Source: Streptomyces venezuelae
GTDB taxonomy: Bacteria; Actinomycetota; Actinomycetes; Streptomycetales; Streptomycetaceae
DNA length: 64,000 bases
Assembly (NCBI RefSeq): GCF_008642315.1
Contig: NZ_CP029192.1
Coordinates: forward strand, 1,364,001-1,428,000
Direction of reading: 5' to 3'
The position numbers were made by a program, and so were the translations under genes. The notes under the pieces were generated by a model. It made no database searches and was not told where the DNA came from. It saw only the letters and a list, made by a program, of their open reading frames with translations. Shown piece after piece: positions 1 to 8,385 of this stretch (its first letter is position 1; the number at the start of each line of letters is the position of its first letter).

Positions 1-1
1 C

Positions 2-175
2 TTCGTCAACGAGTCGTTCATCGGCACGGAGTTCACTGGCCGACTGGTGGCGGAGACGGAGGTGGCCGGTCGGCCCGCGGTCGTGCCCCGCATCACCGGC
101 CGCGCCTGGATCACGGGCACGGCCCAGTACTTCCTTGACCCCGACGACCCCTTCCCCGCAGGGTTCACTCTCTGA
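2..175 (+). CDS. Proline racemase / hydroxyproline epimerase family, C-terminal end (partial)
   Basis: The gene enters from the left edge and only the last 57 codons are seen, ending in TGA at 173-175. The translation contains NESFIGTEFTGRL and ITGRAWITGTAQYF and ends in DPDDPFPAGFTL, the conserved C-terminal signature of the proline racemase superfamily (proline racemase, 4-hydroxyproline 2-epimerase, trans-3-hydroxyproline dehydratase). The catalytic cysteines lie outside the window or are not visible, so the exact reaction cannot be assigned. The next gene on the same strand is an FCD-type GntR regulator, a common neighbour of hydroxyproline catabolic genes, which fits an amino-acid catabolic locus to the left. 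Confidence 0.85.
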   Translation, partial: FVNESFIGTEFTGRLVAETEVAGRPAVVPRITGRAWITGTAQYFLDPDDPFPAGFTL

Positions 176-262
176 CCTCGACTGTCCCCCGCCCCCCAAC
201 TGGCAACGTGACATTGTACTTTGGTGATCCGCGCGGGCGCGGGTACCACCGGAGGGGACACC

Positions 263-925
263 ATGGGGCACCTGAAGCAGAAGAACCTCATCACCACCAG
301 GGAGCGGCTGCGCGACCAGGTCGGCCACGCACTGCGCGCCGCCCTGATCTCGGGCGAGCTGCGCCCCGGCGAGATCTACTCCGCGCCCGGCCTGGCCGAG
401 GACTTCGGCATCTCGGCGACGCCCGTGCGCGAGGCGATGCTCGACCTGGCCCGCGAAGGACTGGTCGAACCGGTCCGCAACAAGGGCTTCCGGGTCACGG
501 AGGTGAACGAACGCGACCTCGACCAGTACACGGAGATCCGCGCCCTGATCGAGATCCCCATGATCGGCCGCATCACGCGCACCGCCGCGAAGGAGGACCT
601 GGAGGTGCTGCGGCCGATCGCCGAGGAGATCGTGCGGGCCGCCCGCGACCACGACCTCATCGCCTACCTGGAGGCCGACCGGCGGTTCCATCTCTCGCTC
701 CTCGCCCTCTCGGGCAACGAACGGCTGGTCGAAACGGTCGGCGACCTCCGCAAGCGCTCCCGCCTCTACGGCCTGACGGCTCTCGACGAGCGCGACCAGC
801 TGACCCCATCCGCACAGGAGCACATCGAACTCCTCGACCTGATGCTGGCGGGCGACGCCAAGGGGGCGGAGAAGTGCATGGCGCGACACCTGGGCCACGT
901 ACGGTCACTGTGGGCCACGACCTGA
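263..925 (+). CDS. GntR family transcriptional regulator (FadR subfamily, FCD domain)
   Basis: This 220-residue regulator has an N-terminal winged helix-turn-helix (about residues 15-75, with SATPVREAMLDLAREGLVE as recognition region). An all-helical FCD ligand domain follows (about 85-215). FCD regulators sense small organic acids. The ATG at 263 is preceded by GGAGGGG at 251-257, a strong ribosome site, so it is preferred over the in-frame TTG at 221. It lies 87 bases after the proline racemase-type gene on the same strand and ends just before a strong hairpin. It probably controls the adjoining amino-acid catabolic genes, although the oxalate operon downstream is also a possible target. 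Family assignment is secure; the ligand is unknown. Confidence 0.9.
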   Translation: MGHLKQKNLITTRERLRDQVGHALRAALISGELRPGEIYSAPGLAEDFGISATPVREAMLDLAREGLVEPVRNKGFRVTEVNERDLDQYTEIRALIEIPMIGRITRTAAKEDLEVLRPIAEEIVRAARDHDLIAYLEADRRFHLSLLALSGNERLVETVGDLRKRSRLYGLTALDERDQLTPSAQEHIELLDLMLAGDAKGAEKCMARHLGHVRSLWATT

Positions 926-944
926 ACGGACCACGGCTAACAAA

Positions 945-977
945 AATGGTGCCGACCGGAATCCGGTCGGCACCATT
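945..977. terminator. Bidirectional hairpin between gntR and tRNA-Leu
   Basis: A perfect 15-bp inverted repeat (AATGGTGCCGACCGG at 945-959 and its complement at 963-977) has a 3-base loop. It lies just after the GntR stop and downstream of the oppositely oriented tRNA gene. The A-run before it would read as U-rich sequence on the minus strand, so it probably terminates both units. Confidence 0.8.
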
Positions 978-1000
978 CGGTGTCCTGCTGTACTGCTCTG

Positions 1001-1085
1001 TGTCCGAGGGGGGACTTGAACCCCCACGCCCGATAAAGGGCACTAGCACCTCAAGCTAGCGCGTCTGCCATTCCGCCACCCGGAC
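1001..1085 (-). tRNA. tRNA-Leu (anticodon GAG)
   Basis: Read on the minus strand, the 85-base sequence folds as a class II tRNA with a long variable arm. The acceptor stem pairs GTCCGGG with CTCGGAC, followed by discriminator A. The D arm contains TGGCAGACGC, the anticodon loop reads TTGAGGT (anticodon GAG, decoding CUC/CUU Leu), and the T loop contains GGTTCAAGTCC. The 3' CCA is not encoded. No integrase or att-like duplication is seen beside it. Confidence 0.95.
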
Positions 1086-1226
1086 TAGGTGTCTGCCGCC
1101 GTGCGGGGTGTTCCCCGCGGCGACATGGACAACAATACCAAGGTTTCGGAGTGCCTTTCACCTGCGTATCCACCCGCCCACGGCGGGATGCGCGGCGGAG
1201 GCCGCCCGCCCGCCTACAGTCTCACC

Positions 1227-2570
1227 ATGAGTGACGGGTTGATTACCGGTACGGGTGGGCGGCTCGGCGACGTGAAGGTGCGCCGCCCCCGGATGCTGTC
1301 CCCTCTCCGCGAGCACCTTCGGGACACCATGTGGTTCGCGCCGACGGCCGGGCTCCTGGGGTCCATGCTCCTGTGGTGGGGCGCGGCGGAGCTGGACGCG
1401 GGGATCGTCACGTCGCTGCGGGATGCCGGTGACTACGACGGCATCAAGGAGCTGATGGGCATCGCCGACGACGCGAAGGCGGTGATCAGCACCATCGGCA
1501 GCGCCATGATGACCTTCATCGGTGTCGTCTTCAGCATCTCGCTCGTGGCCGTGCAGATGGCGAGCGGGCAGTTCAGCCCGCGTGTGGTGCGGCTCTACGT
1601 ACGGTCCCGCATCACCAAGATCACGCTCACTGTCTTCATGGCGACGTTCCTCTTCTCCCTGCTGACGCTGACCTCCTTCGACAGCGAGCGGGACCCCCGG
1701 CTCCTGACGAGCGTGCCGCTGGTCGAGTCGGTGCTCGCGATGGTCATGGTGCTGCTGAGCCTCCTGCTGTTCGTGGCGTACGTGAACGGGACGGTCCGGA
1801 TGATGCGGATCGGCTTCGTGATCGACAGGATCGCCCGCGAGTCGTTCCGGGTGGCCATGAAGCAGCCGACGGAGCTTCCGGTGGACACGGCAGGGCTCGG
1901 CCCGGAGACCGCCCGTGTCACGCATCTCGGCCGGGCGGGCGTACTGCGGGACGTGAACATCGCTCGCGCCGTACGGGCGGCTCGGCGCCAGGGGGTCGTG
2001 CTGCGGCTCATCCCCAGGATCGGGGACTTCGTGGTGCCGGGAACACCTGTGTTCACGGTGCACGGCGGAGCGGCACCGTCACGGCGCGCGCTCGGCTACA
2101 CCGTGTCCGTCGGCGTCGAGCGCACCTTCCACCAAGATCTCGCATTCGGCCTCCGGCAACTCTCCGACATCGCACTGCGGGCCCTGTCCCCCGCGGTCAA
2201 CGATCCGACGACCGCCGTACAGGCCCTGGACCGCATCATCCAGTTCCTGGCGTCGATCGCCCCCTACCCTCTGGGCGCGCTCGGGCACCGGGACCGGCGC
2301 GGGGCCTTGCGCCTCGTCCAGTCGGTACCGGACTGGACGGCCCTCGTCGATCTCGGGTTCACCGAGATCAGAGGGGCCGCGATCGGCAACCCCCAGGTGA
2401 CCCGGCGCATGCTCGCCGGCCTCGACGATCTGCTCCTCCTCACTCCCGAGGAGCGGCGCGAACCGCTCCTGCGACACCGGACACTCCTCGCCCAGGCCGT
2501 GGAACGCTCGGTCCCCGAGTCGGCGGACCGCACGTTCGCCCTGCGCCCGGACCGCCAGGGAATCGGCTGA
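1227..2570 (+). CDS. DUF2254 family membrane protein
   Basis: A 447-residue predicted inner-membrane protein of the DUF2254 family, function unknown. Hydrophobic segments lie near residues 35-55, 90-125, 140-165 and 175-200. The family-typical stretch VAVQMASGQFSPRVVR follows the second segment, and the soluble C-terminal half contains LSDIALRALSPAVNDPTTA, also typical. The ATG at 1227 is chosen because family similarity begins there. A possible -10 hexamer (TACAGT) ends about 8 bases upstream, which would give a nearly leaderless mRNA. The longer GTG start at 1089 would almost abut the tRNA. The gene stands alone between the tRNA and the minus-strand aldehyde dehydrogenase. Confidence 0.85.
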   Translation: MSDGLITGTGGRLGDVKVRRPRMLSPLREHLRDTMWFAPTAGLLGSMLLWWGAAELDAGIVTSLRDAGDYDGIKELMGIADDAKAVISTIGSAMMTFIGVVFSISLVAVQMASGQFSPRVVRLYVRSRITKITLTVFMATFLFSLLTLTSFDSERDPRLLTSVPLVESVLAMVMVLLSLLLFVAYVNGTVRMMRIGFVIDRIARESFRVAMKQPTELPVDTAGLGPETARVTHLGRAGVLRDVNIARAVRAARRQGVVLRLIPRIGDFVVPGTPVFTVHGGAAPSRRALGYTVSVGVERTFHQDLAFGLRQLSDIALRALSPAVNDPTTAVQALDRIIQFLASIAPYPLGALGHRDRRGALRLVQSVPDWTALVDLGFTEIRGAAIGNPQVTRRMLAGLDDLLLLTPEERREPLLRHRTLLAQAVERSVPESADRTFALRPDRQGIG

Positions 2571-2590
2571 CGCCGCGGCTCGCGCCAGGC

Positions 2591-2659
2591 GGCACCCGCC
2601 CGTCACTCCATGCGGCACTCGCCGGTCACCCCATGCGGCAACCGCCCGTCACGCCATGC
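2591..2659. repeat. Three tandem 23-bp units spanning the stop of the aldehyde dehydrogenase gene
   Basis: Three consecutive 23-bp copies (2591-2613, 2614-2636, 2637-2659) share GGCA..CGCC.GTCAC.CCATGC. The last copy contains the TGA of the minus-strand aldehyde dehydrogenase gene, so the other two copies repeat the terminal Gly-Met-Ala-stop coding region downstream of it. It appears to be a minisatellite grown from the gene end. Confidence 0.75.
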
Positions 2660-4334
2660 CGTGGCTGTCCGGGAAGTTGCCCGGCAGCCGCTCGCCCGCC
2701 GGTCCCTGGGTGACGGCACGGACCAGCAGCTCACCGCCCACGAACGCGCCCCGCCAGGACGCACCGAACCCGCCGAAGGGCTCCTCGCGGTCACCGCGCG
2801 AGCGCGGCTTGCCCCACCCCGTCTTGAAGGCGCGGATCTGGGGCACGAGCCGTTCGTACGTGGCCGGGTCGTCCGTGGAGAGCGTCGCGACGAGCGCACC
2901 GTTCGACGCGTTCATGGCGGCGAGCAGCTCCGCCTCGGTGTCGACCAGGACGATCGTGTCGACGGGGCCGAACGGCTCCGCGTGGTGCAGGGGTGAGGAC
3001 GGCGGCGGGTTGAGGAGTGTGACCGGGTGGAAGTACGCGTCCTTGTCCTGGCCGGGCAGGAACCGTCCCGTGTCCTCCACGCCCCGGTACAGCGGGACGG
3101 CGCCCCGGTCCACGGCCTCGGTCACCTGGTCGGCGAGTTCCTTGGCCTTGGCAGCGCTGATCAGTGGCCCGAAGTCGAGGTCGGGCAACGGATCGTCGGG
3201 ATGGGCGACCGCGAGCGGGTGTCCGACGCGGACGGAGCGGACCGCCGGCAGGTAGGCGGCGAGGAAGGCGTCGAACAGGTCCCGCTGGACGACGAAGCGC
3301 GGGTAGGCGGTGCAGCGCTGTTTGCCGTAGTCGAAGAGCTTGGGCACGAGCGCGGCGAACGCGTCCCAGTCGCTGTGGTTCCAGATACCCCAGGTGTTCA
3401 GTCCTTCCTGTTCGAGGATGTGCCGCTTGCCGACGATGGGTTGCTTGCCGGGGACGTGTTGGTAGCGGGGGACGTGCTGGTTGTCGAGGACGTGCCGGTT
3501 GTCGAGGACGCGCTGGTTGTGGGGGAGGCGCTGCTCGTCGAGGGCGTGCTGCTTGTCGAGGTCGGTGAGCGCCGTGGCCACCGCGGCGCCCGTGTCCCGG
3601 CCGCCGACGAACGAGACGCAGCCGATCTCGGGCGCACGCACGAGCGGATCGGACAGCTCGGCGCCGCTGCCGCTGACGAGGGTGACGGGAAGCCCTTCGC
3701 GGGCGGCGAGCGCGCACGCCAGGGTGAGGCAGGCGACGCCGCCGTCGGTCGGGGTCTTGGCGATGACCGCGTTTCCTGCCAATACCTGTATCAGCATGGT
3801 GTGAACGAGCACGCTCATCGGATAGTTCCAGCTCGCGATGTTGGAGACGGGGCCGTCCAGCGGGGACCTGCCGTCGGTCATCGCCTCGATGCCGTCGACG
3901 TACCACCGCACGCCGTCGACGGCCCGATCGACGTCGGCCTGCGCGAGCCGCCAGGGTTTGCCGATCTCCCAGACGAGGAGCAGCGCGAGCAACTCCCTTT
4001 GCTGTGCGAGGGAGTCGAGCGCCGCGGCGACGCGTGCGCGGCGTTCGGGCAGGGGGACGTGCCGCCAGGCGCGGTGCTGGTCGAACGCGGCGCGCACGGC
4101 TCGGCGGGCGGTGCTGGCGTCGAGCCGCGGTGGGCCCGCGATGCGGGTGCCGTCTACGGGGCTCGTCGCGGGCAGGGGGTGGCCGTCGGCCTGCCAGGTG
4201 CCGTTCCACAGGTTCAGGACGCGGTCGTCGCGGAAGGCCTCGGGCGCGACGGCCCGGCAGCGCTGCCAGGCGTCGGACCAGGCGGTCCCTGGCTTGAGGG
4301 CCCGGACGTCTTTGTGGATGCTTCGGGCTGTCAT
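2649..4334 (-). CDS. Aldehyde dehydrogenase family protein with expanded 6-residue repeat
   Basis: A 561-residue ALDH-superfamily enzyme. Visible elements are SWNYPMSV, the nucleotide-binding stretch SFVGGRDTGAA, the general-base region HILEQEGLNTWG, and the catalytic Cys at about residue 341 in DYGKQRCTAYPRFV. The active-site region is unlike the usual GQ.C motif, so the substrate is not assignable. Between the Rossmann segment and the general-base strand sit about seven extra six-residue units (for example VLDNRH, VLDNQH, VPRYQH, VPGKQP), encoded by an 18-bp minisatellite. They make the protein about 42 residues longer than expected. The ATG at 4334 has GGAG eight bases upstream. It follows sucD on the same strand after 137 bases that hold another minisatellite. 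Possibly it is co-transcribed with sucCD. Confidence 0.85.
   Translation of the reverse strand: MTARSIHKDVRALKPGTAWSDAWQRCRAVAPEAFRDDRVLNLWNGTWQADGHPLPATSPVDGTRIAGPPRLDASTARRAVRAAFDQHRAWRHVPLPERRARVAAALDSLAQQRELLALLLVWEIGKPWRLAQADVDRAVDGVRWYVDGIEAMTDGRSPLDGPVSNIASWNYPMSVLVHTMLIQVLAGNAVIAKTPTDGGVACLTLACALAAREGLPVTLVSGSGAELSDPLVRAPEIGCVSFVGGRDTGAAVATALTDLDKQHALDEQRLPHNQRVLDNRHVLDNQHVPRYQHVPGKQPIVGKRHILEQEGLNTWGIWNHSDWDAFAALVPKLFDYGKQRCTAYPRFVVQRDLFDAFLAAYLPAVRSVRVGHPLAVAHPDDPLPDLDFGPLISAAKAKELADQVTEAVDRGAVPLYRGVEDTGRFLPGQDKDAYFHPVTLLNPPPSSPLHHAEPFGPVDTIVLVDTEAELLAAMNASNGALVATLSTDDPATYERLVPQIRAFKTGWGKPRSRGDREEPFGGFGASWRGAFVGGELLVRAVTQGPAGERLPGNFPDSHGMA
3409..3570. repeat. In-frame 18-bp minisatellite (about 9 units) inside the ALDH gene
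   Basis: Nine consecutive 18-bp units in register (3409-3426 through 3553-3570) resemble TTGTCGAGGACGTGCTGG. Each encodes six residues on the minus strand, so the reading frame is kept. The outermost units correspond to conserved ALDH sequence (around LDK and RHILEQ) and the middle ones are extra. Confidence 0.9.
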
Positions 4335-4370
4335 CTGGTGTTCTCCGCTCACGGGGCTGGTCGGGGCGGA

Positions 4371-4425
4371 ATGCGTGGAGGCCGAGGGCGTGGAGGCTGA
4401 AGGCATGGAGGCTGAGGGCGTGGGA
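4371..4425. repeat. 15-bp tandem repeat between sucD and the aldehyde dehydrogenase gene
   Basis: About three and a half copies of a 15-bp unit like GCGTGGAGGCTGAGG lie in the 137-base gap, upstream of the aldehyde dehydrogenase start. No promoter-like sequence is obvious in the gap. The repeat changes the spacing between the two genes and may affect read-through. Confidence 0.75.
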
Positions 4426-4471
4426 AACGGTCGCGCACCGTCCACCGTCCACCGTCCGTCGTGCGGGCCGG

Positions 4472-5344
4472 TCACAGCGCCTCGAGCACCAGGCGCGCGG
4501 TCTCCGTCGGAGTGCTGCCCACGCGGACGCCGACGGCTTCGAGCGCCGCCTTCTTGGCCTGTGCGGTGCCTGCCGAGCCGGAGACGATGGCGCCGGCGTG
4601 GCCCATGGTCTTGCCTTCGGGGGCGGTGAACCCGGCGATGTAGGCGACGACGGGTTTGGTGACGGAGGTCTTGATGTAAGCCGCCGCTCGCTCCTCCGCG
4701 TCGCCTCCTATCTCGCCGATGAGGACGATGAGTTCGGTGTCGGGGTCGTCCTGGAAGGCGCCGAGGCAGTCGATGTGTGTGGTGCCGACGACGGGATCGC
4801 CGCCGATGCCGACACACGTCGAGAAGCCGATGTCGCGCAGCTCGTACATGAGCTGGTAGGTGAGCGTGCCGGATTTCGAGACGAGGCCGATGCGGCCGGG
4901 CTTGGTGATGTCGGCGGGGATGATGCCCGCGTTGGACTGGCCCGGGGTGATCAGGCCGGGACAGTTGGGGCCGATGACACGGGTCCCGCGCTCCCTCGCG
5001 TACGAGAGAAAGGCCACGGAGTCGTGGACGGGGACGCCCTCCGTGATGACGACGGCGAGTCCGATCCGGGCGTCGGCCGCCTCGTTGACGGCGGCCTGGG
5101 TGAAGGCGGGCGGGACGAAGGCGACCGTGACGTCGGCGCCGGTGGCGGTCATCGCGTCGCGGACCGAGCCGAAGACGGGGACGGAGCGTTCGTCGAAAGT
5201 GACGGTGCGGCCCGCCTTGCGCGGGTTGACGCCGCCGACGACGTTCGTGCCTGCGGAGAGCATGCGGCGTGTGTGCTGCATGCCGACGGCCCCGGTCATG
5301 CCTTGGACGAGGACCTTGCTCTCCTTGGTGAGGTGGATCGCCAT
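4472..5344 (-). CDS. sucD: Succinyl-CoA ligase (ADP-forming) alpha subunit
   Basis: This 290-residue subunit matches the usual SucD length. It forms the CoA-binding and phospho-histidine half of succinyl-CoA synthetase, interconverting succinate + CoA + ATP and succinyl-CoA + ADP + Pi. Visible are the CoA-binding N-terminus ([19 protein letters not shown]), [21 protein letters not shown], the ligase segment [13 protein letters not shown] and the phosphorylated-histidine motif [13 protein letters not shown]. The ATG at 5344 has AAGGAG upstream. It lies 11 bases after sucC in the same direction. Its position beside an oxalate operon suggests a pathway-dedicated paralogue rather than the TCA-cycle copy. 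That is an inference. Confidence 0.93.
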   Translation of the reverse strand: MAIHLTKESKVLVQGMTGAVGMQHTRRMLSAGTNVVGGVNPRKAGRTVTFDERSVPVFGSVRDAMTATGADVTVAFVPPAFTQAAVNEAADARIGLAVVITEGVPVHDSVAFLSYARERGTRVIGPNCPGLITPGQSNAGIIPADITKPGRIGLVSKSGTLTYQLMYELRDIGFSTCVGIGGDPVVGTTHIDCLGAFQDDPDTELIVLIGEIGGDAEERAAAYIKTSVTKPVVAYIAGFTAPEGKTMGHAGAIVSGSAGTAQAKKAALEAVGVRVGSTPTETARLVLEAL

Positions 5345-5355
5345 GTCCTTTCTCC

Positions 5356-6486
5356 TTACCGCACGGTGGCGAGGTCGGCGGCGCGGCGCGCCGCGTCGTC
5401 CATGGTGGTGGCCTGCTGCACGAGGGGGTGGGCGCGGCCGTCGAGGATGGCTCGGCCGCGGTCCGCGTTGTTGCCGTCGAGGCGGACCACCAGGGGTTTG
5501 GTCAGGCGGACGGACTCCAGGGCGCGGACGATGCCGTCGGCCACGGCGTCGCAGGCGGTGATGCCGCCGAAGACGTTCACGAAGACGGATCGGACGGACG
5601 GGTCGGAGAGGATGACGGTGAGGCCGTCCGCCATGACCTCGGCGGAGGCGCCGCCGCCGATGTCGAGGAAGTTGGCGGGGCGGGCGCCACAGCCGGCGAC
5701 CACGTCGAGCGTCGACATGACGAGCCCGGCGCCGTTGCCGATGATGCCGACCTCTCCGTCGAGCTTCACGTAGTTGAGGCCTTTGGCGGCGGCCGTCGCT
5801 TCCAGTTCCTGGTCGTACGTCTCGGGCTGCGCGCCCCAGCGCGTCTGCCGGAAGCGGGCGTTGTCGTCGAGTGTGATCTTTCCGTCCAGGGCGAGGAACT
5901 GACCGTCGTCCGCGAGAACGAGCGGATTGACCTCTACGAGGAGAGCGTCCTCGTCGATCAGAACACGCCAGAGTCTGAGCAGCGTGTCCGCTGTTCCGGC
6001 CGGGAGGCCGGCCGCGGCCGCGATCTCGGCGGCCTTCTCCTCTGTCACTCCTTGCGCGGGGTCGATGGGGACGCGCGCCACCGCGTCGGGGCGGGCCGCC
6101 GCCACCTCCTCGATCTCCGTGCCGCCCTCGGCGGAGGCGATCGCGAGGAAGCGTCCGGCCGCGCGGTCCAGCGCGTAGGAGACGTAGAACTCGGCCGATA
6201 TGTCGACGGGTTGGGCCACCATCACCGCGCGGACGGTGTGGCCTTTTATGTCCATGCCGAGGATCTGGCGTGCGGTGATCTCCGTCGCCGCGGGGTCCGC
6301 AGCGATCTTCACCCCGCCCGCCTTGCCTCGCCCGCCGGTCCTGACCTGGGCCTTGACGACGACGCGGCCGCCGAGCCGTGCCGCGGCCGCCCGCGCTTCC
6401 TTGGCCGTGCGGGCGACTTCGGCGCGTGGCACCGAGATGCCGTGGTCTGCGAAGAGTTGCCTTGCCTGGTGCTCGAAAAGATCCAT
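5356..6486 (-). CDS. sucC: Succinyl-CoA ligase (ADP-forming) beta subunit
   Basis: A 376-residue ATP-grasp subunit, slightly shorter than typical SucC (about 390). The N-terminus [17 protein letters not shown] is typical. ATP-grasp residues ([18 protein letters not shown]) and the metal/phosphate region [10 protein letters not shown] follow, and the C-terminal CoA-ligase part has [10 protein letters not shown] and [11 protein letters not shown]. The ATG at 6486 is preceded by AGGAG. It heads a minus-strand unit with sucD and is divergent from the oxalyl-CoA decarboxylase-type gene across a 198-base promoter region. It could supply succinyl-CoA as CoA donor for oxalate activation, or recapture succinate. 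Confidence 0.93.
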   Translation of the reverse strand: MDLFEHQARQLFADHGISVPRAEVARTAKEARAAAARLGGRVVVKAQVRTGGRGKAGGVKIAADPAATEITARQILGMDIKGHTVRAVMVAQPVDISAEFYVSYALDRAAGRFLAIASAEGGTEIEEVAAARPDAVARVPIDPAQGVTEEKAAEIAAAAGLPAGTADTLLRLWRVLIDEDALLVEVNPLVLADDGQFLALDGKITLDDNARFRQTRWGAQPETYDQELEATAAAKGLNYVKLDGEVGIIGNGAGLVMSTLDVVAGCGARPANFLDIGGGASAEVMADGLTVILSDPSVRSVFVNVFGGITACDAVADGIVRALESVRLTKPLVVRLDGNNADRGRAILDGRAHPLVQQATTMDDAARRAADLATVR

Positions 6487-6586
6487 TTCGGCTCCTGACC
6501 GCTGCGTCCGCCGGGGGTGTCCCCCGGCGGCCAAAAATGGCGCTCGCCCCCTGGACACCGCTCACGGGATGCGGGATAACAAGCTT

Positions 6587-6610
6587 CATACAGTATTCGT
6601 CGACTGTATG
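6587..6610. promoter_or_regulatory. Candidate operator in the sucC / oxalate operon divergent promoter region
   Basis: A perfect 7-bp inverted repeat, CATACAG (6587-6593) and CTGTATG (6604-6610), is separated by 10 bases. It sits in the 198-base gap between the divergent sucC and ThDP-enzyme genes, a natural place for a regulator of both units. Its right arm continues as CTGTATGCAA, which partly resembles the GntR-type site at 39483 (ACTGTAGACAA). Confidence 0.5.
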
Positions 6611-6684
6611 CAATCTACCGCGAGGGCGCCCCCGAGAGTGTGCGAGCGCACTCCAACTCCCCTACGAAGGGACAGGACTTCGCC

Positions 6685-8370
6685 ATGCCCGACGACACCA
6701 GCCAGAACGACATCTCCGGTGGACACCTGGTCGCCAAAGCGCTCAAAGCAGAAGGTGTGGAGGTCATCTACACCCTCTGCGGCGGCCACATCATCGACAT
6801 CTATGACGGCTGCGTCGACGAGGGCATCAACGTCGTCGACGTGCGGCACGAGCAGGTGGCGGCCCACGCGGCCGACGGCTATGCACGCGTCACGGGTAAG
6901 CCCGGCTGTGCGGTGGTCACGGCGGGGCCCGGCACGACGGACGCCGTCACCGGTGTGGCGAACGCCTTTCGCGCGGAGTCCCCCATGCTGCTGATCGGCG
7001 GCCAAGGCGCCCACACACAGCACAAGATGGGCTCCCTCCAGGACCTCCCGCACGTCGACATGATGACGCCGATCACGAAGTTCGCCGCGACGGTGCCGGA
7101 CACCGCACGCGCGGCCGACATGGTGTCCATGGCGTTCCGCGAGTGCTACCACGGCGCGCCAGGACCGTCCTTCCTCGAGATACCCCGCGACGTGCTCGAC
7201 GCCAAGGTGCCGGCCGACCGGGCCCGCGTCCCCAAAGCCGGGCAGTACCGCGCCTCGACCCGCTCGGCCGGCGACCCCGACGCCGTGGAGAAGCTCGCCG
7301 ACCTGCTCGTGCATGCGGAGAAGCCCGCCATCCTGCTCGGCAGCCAGGTGTGGACGACCCGGGCCACCGAGGCAGCCGTCGACCTCGTACGGACCCTCAA
7401 CGTGCCCGCCTACATGAACGGAGCAGGCCGCGGCACGCTCCCGCCGGGAGACCCGCACCACTTCCAGCTCTCCCGGCGCTACGCCTTCTCCAACGCCGAC
7501 CTCATCGTCATCGTGGGCACGCCCTTCGACTTCCGCATGGGCTACGGAAAACGCCTCTCACCGGCCGCCACCGTCGTCCAGATCGACCTGGACTACCGCA
7601 CCGTCGGCAAGAACCGCGACATCGACCTCGGCATCGTCGGAGACGCCGGCCTCATCCTGAAGTCGGTCACCGAAGCGGCGTCAGGACGCCTCAACGGCGG
7701 CGGGTCCCGCCGCAAGGAATGGCTGGACGAGCTGCGGGCCGCCGAGCAGACCGCCGTGGAGAAGCGCCTGCCGCACCTGAAGTCCGACGCCTCCCCCATC
7801 CACCCGTACCGCCTGGTCAGCGAAATCAACGACTTCCTTACAGAAGACTCCGTCTACATCGGCGACGGCGGCGACATCGTCACCTTCTCCGGCCAGGTCG
7901 TCCAGCCCAGGTCCCCCGGTCACTGGATGGACCCCGGCCCGCTCGGCACTCTCGGAGTCGGCATCCCCTTCGTGCTCGCCGCCAAGCAGGCCCGGCCCGA
8001 CAAGGAAGTGGTGGCCCTCTTCGGAGACGGAGCCTTCAGTCTCACCGGCTGGGACTTCGAGACACTCGTGCGCTACGACCTCCCCTTCGTCGGGGTCGTC
8101 GGCAACAACTCCTCGATGAACCAGATCCGTTACGGCCAGAAGGCCAAGTACGGCAAGGAGCGCGAACGCGTCGGCAACACCCTCGGCGACGTTCCCTACG
8201 ACAAGTTCGCCCAACTGCTCGGCGGCCACGGCGAAGAGGTCCGCGACCCCGCCGACATCGGCCCGGCGCTGCGCCGCGCCCGCGAGTCCGGCAGGCCCTC
8301 GCTGATCAACGTGTGGGTCGATCCGGACGCCTACGCCCCCGGAACCATGAACCAGACCATGTACAAGTAA
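6685..8370 (+). CDS. ThDP-dependent enzyme, probable oxalyl-CoA decarboxylase
   Basis: A 561-residue thiamin-diphosphate enzyme of the acetolactate synthase/oxalyl-CoA decarboxylase/2-hydroxyacyl-CoA lyase superfamily. The N-terminal Pyr domain has the catalytic Glu56 in VRHEQVAAHAADGYAR. The central domain spans roughly 190-330. The C-terminal ThDP-Mg site shows FGDGAFSLTGWDFET followed by GVVGNNSSMNQIRYGQ. The sequence is not close to the Oxalobacter/E. coli Oxc type (for example, it lacks the SAPGFLNG motif). The assignment therefore rests largely on the next gene, a clear formyl-CoA transferase, and on the OFA transporters. If correct it converts oxalyl-CoA to formyl-CoA + CO2; a 2-hydroxyacyl-CoA lyase is the main alternative. 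The ATG at 6685 has an AGGA ribosome site. The first gene of the operon. Confidence 0.75.
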   Translation: MPDDTSQNDISGGHLVAKALKAEGVEVIYTLCGGHIIDIYDGCVDEGINVVDVRHEQVAAHAADGYARVTGKPGCAVVTAGPGTTDAVTGVANAFRAESPMLLIGGQGAHTQHKMGSLQDLPHVDMMTPITKFAATVPDTARAADMVSMAFRECYHGAPGPSFLEIPRDVLDAKVPADRARVPKAGQYRASTRSAGDPDAVEKLADLLVHAEKPAILLGSQVWTTRATEAAVDLVRTLNVPAYMNGAGRGTLPPGDPHHFQLSRRYAFSNADLIVIVGTPFDFRMGYGKRLSPAATVVQIDLDYRTVGKNRDIDLGIVGDAGLILKSVTEAASGRLNGGGSRRKEWLDELRAAEQTAVEKRLPHLKSDASPIHPYRLVSEINDFLTEDSVYIGDGGDIVTFSGQVVQPRSPGHWMDPGPLGTLGVGIPFVLAAKQARPDKEVVALFGDGAFSLTGWDFETLVRYDLPFVGVVGNNSSMNQIRYGQKAKYGKERERVGNTLGDVPYDKFAQLLGGHGEEVRDPADIGPALRRARESGRPSLINVWVDPDAYAPGTMNQTMYK

Positions 8371-8385
8371 GGAGCCCTGACAACC

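Noticed and set aside
1001..1085. tRNA-Leu as an integration site of a mobile element
   Set aside because: No integrase, excisionase or partial tRNA duplicate is found nearby; neighbouring genes look like ordinary chromosomal genes.
3409..3570. Possible CRISPR array
   Set aside because: Units are contiguous 18-bp repeats without unique spacers and lie in frame inside an enzyme gene.
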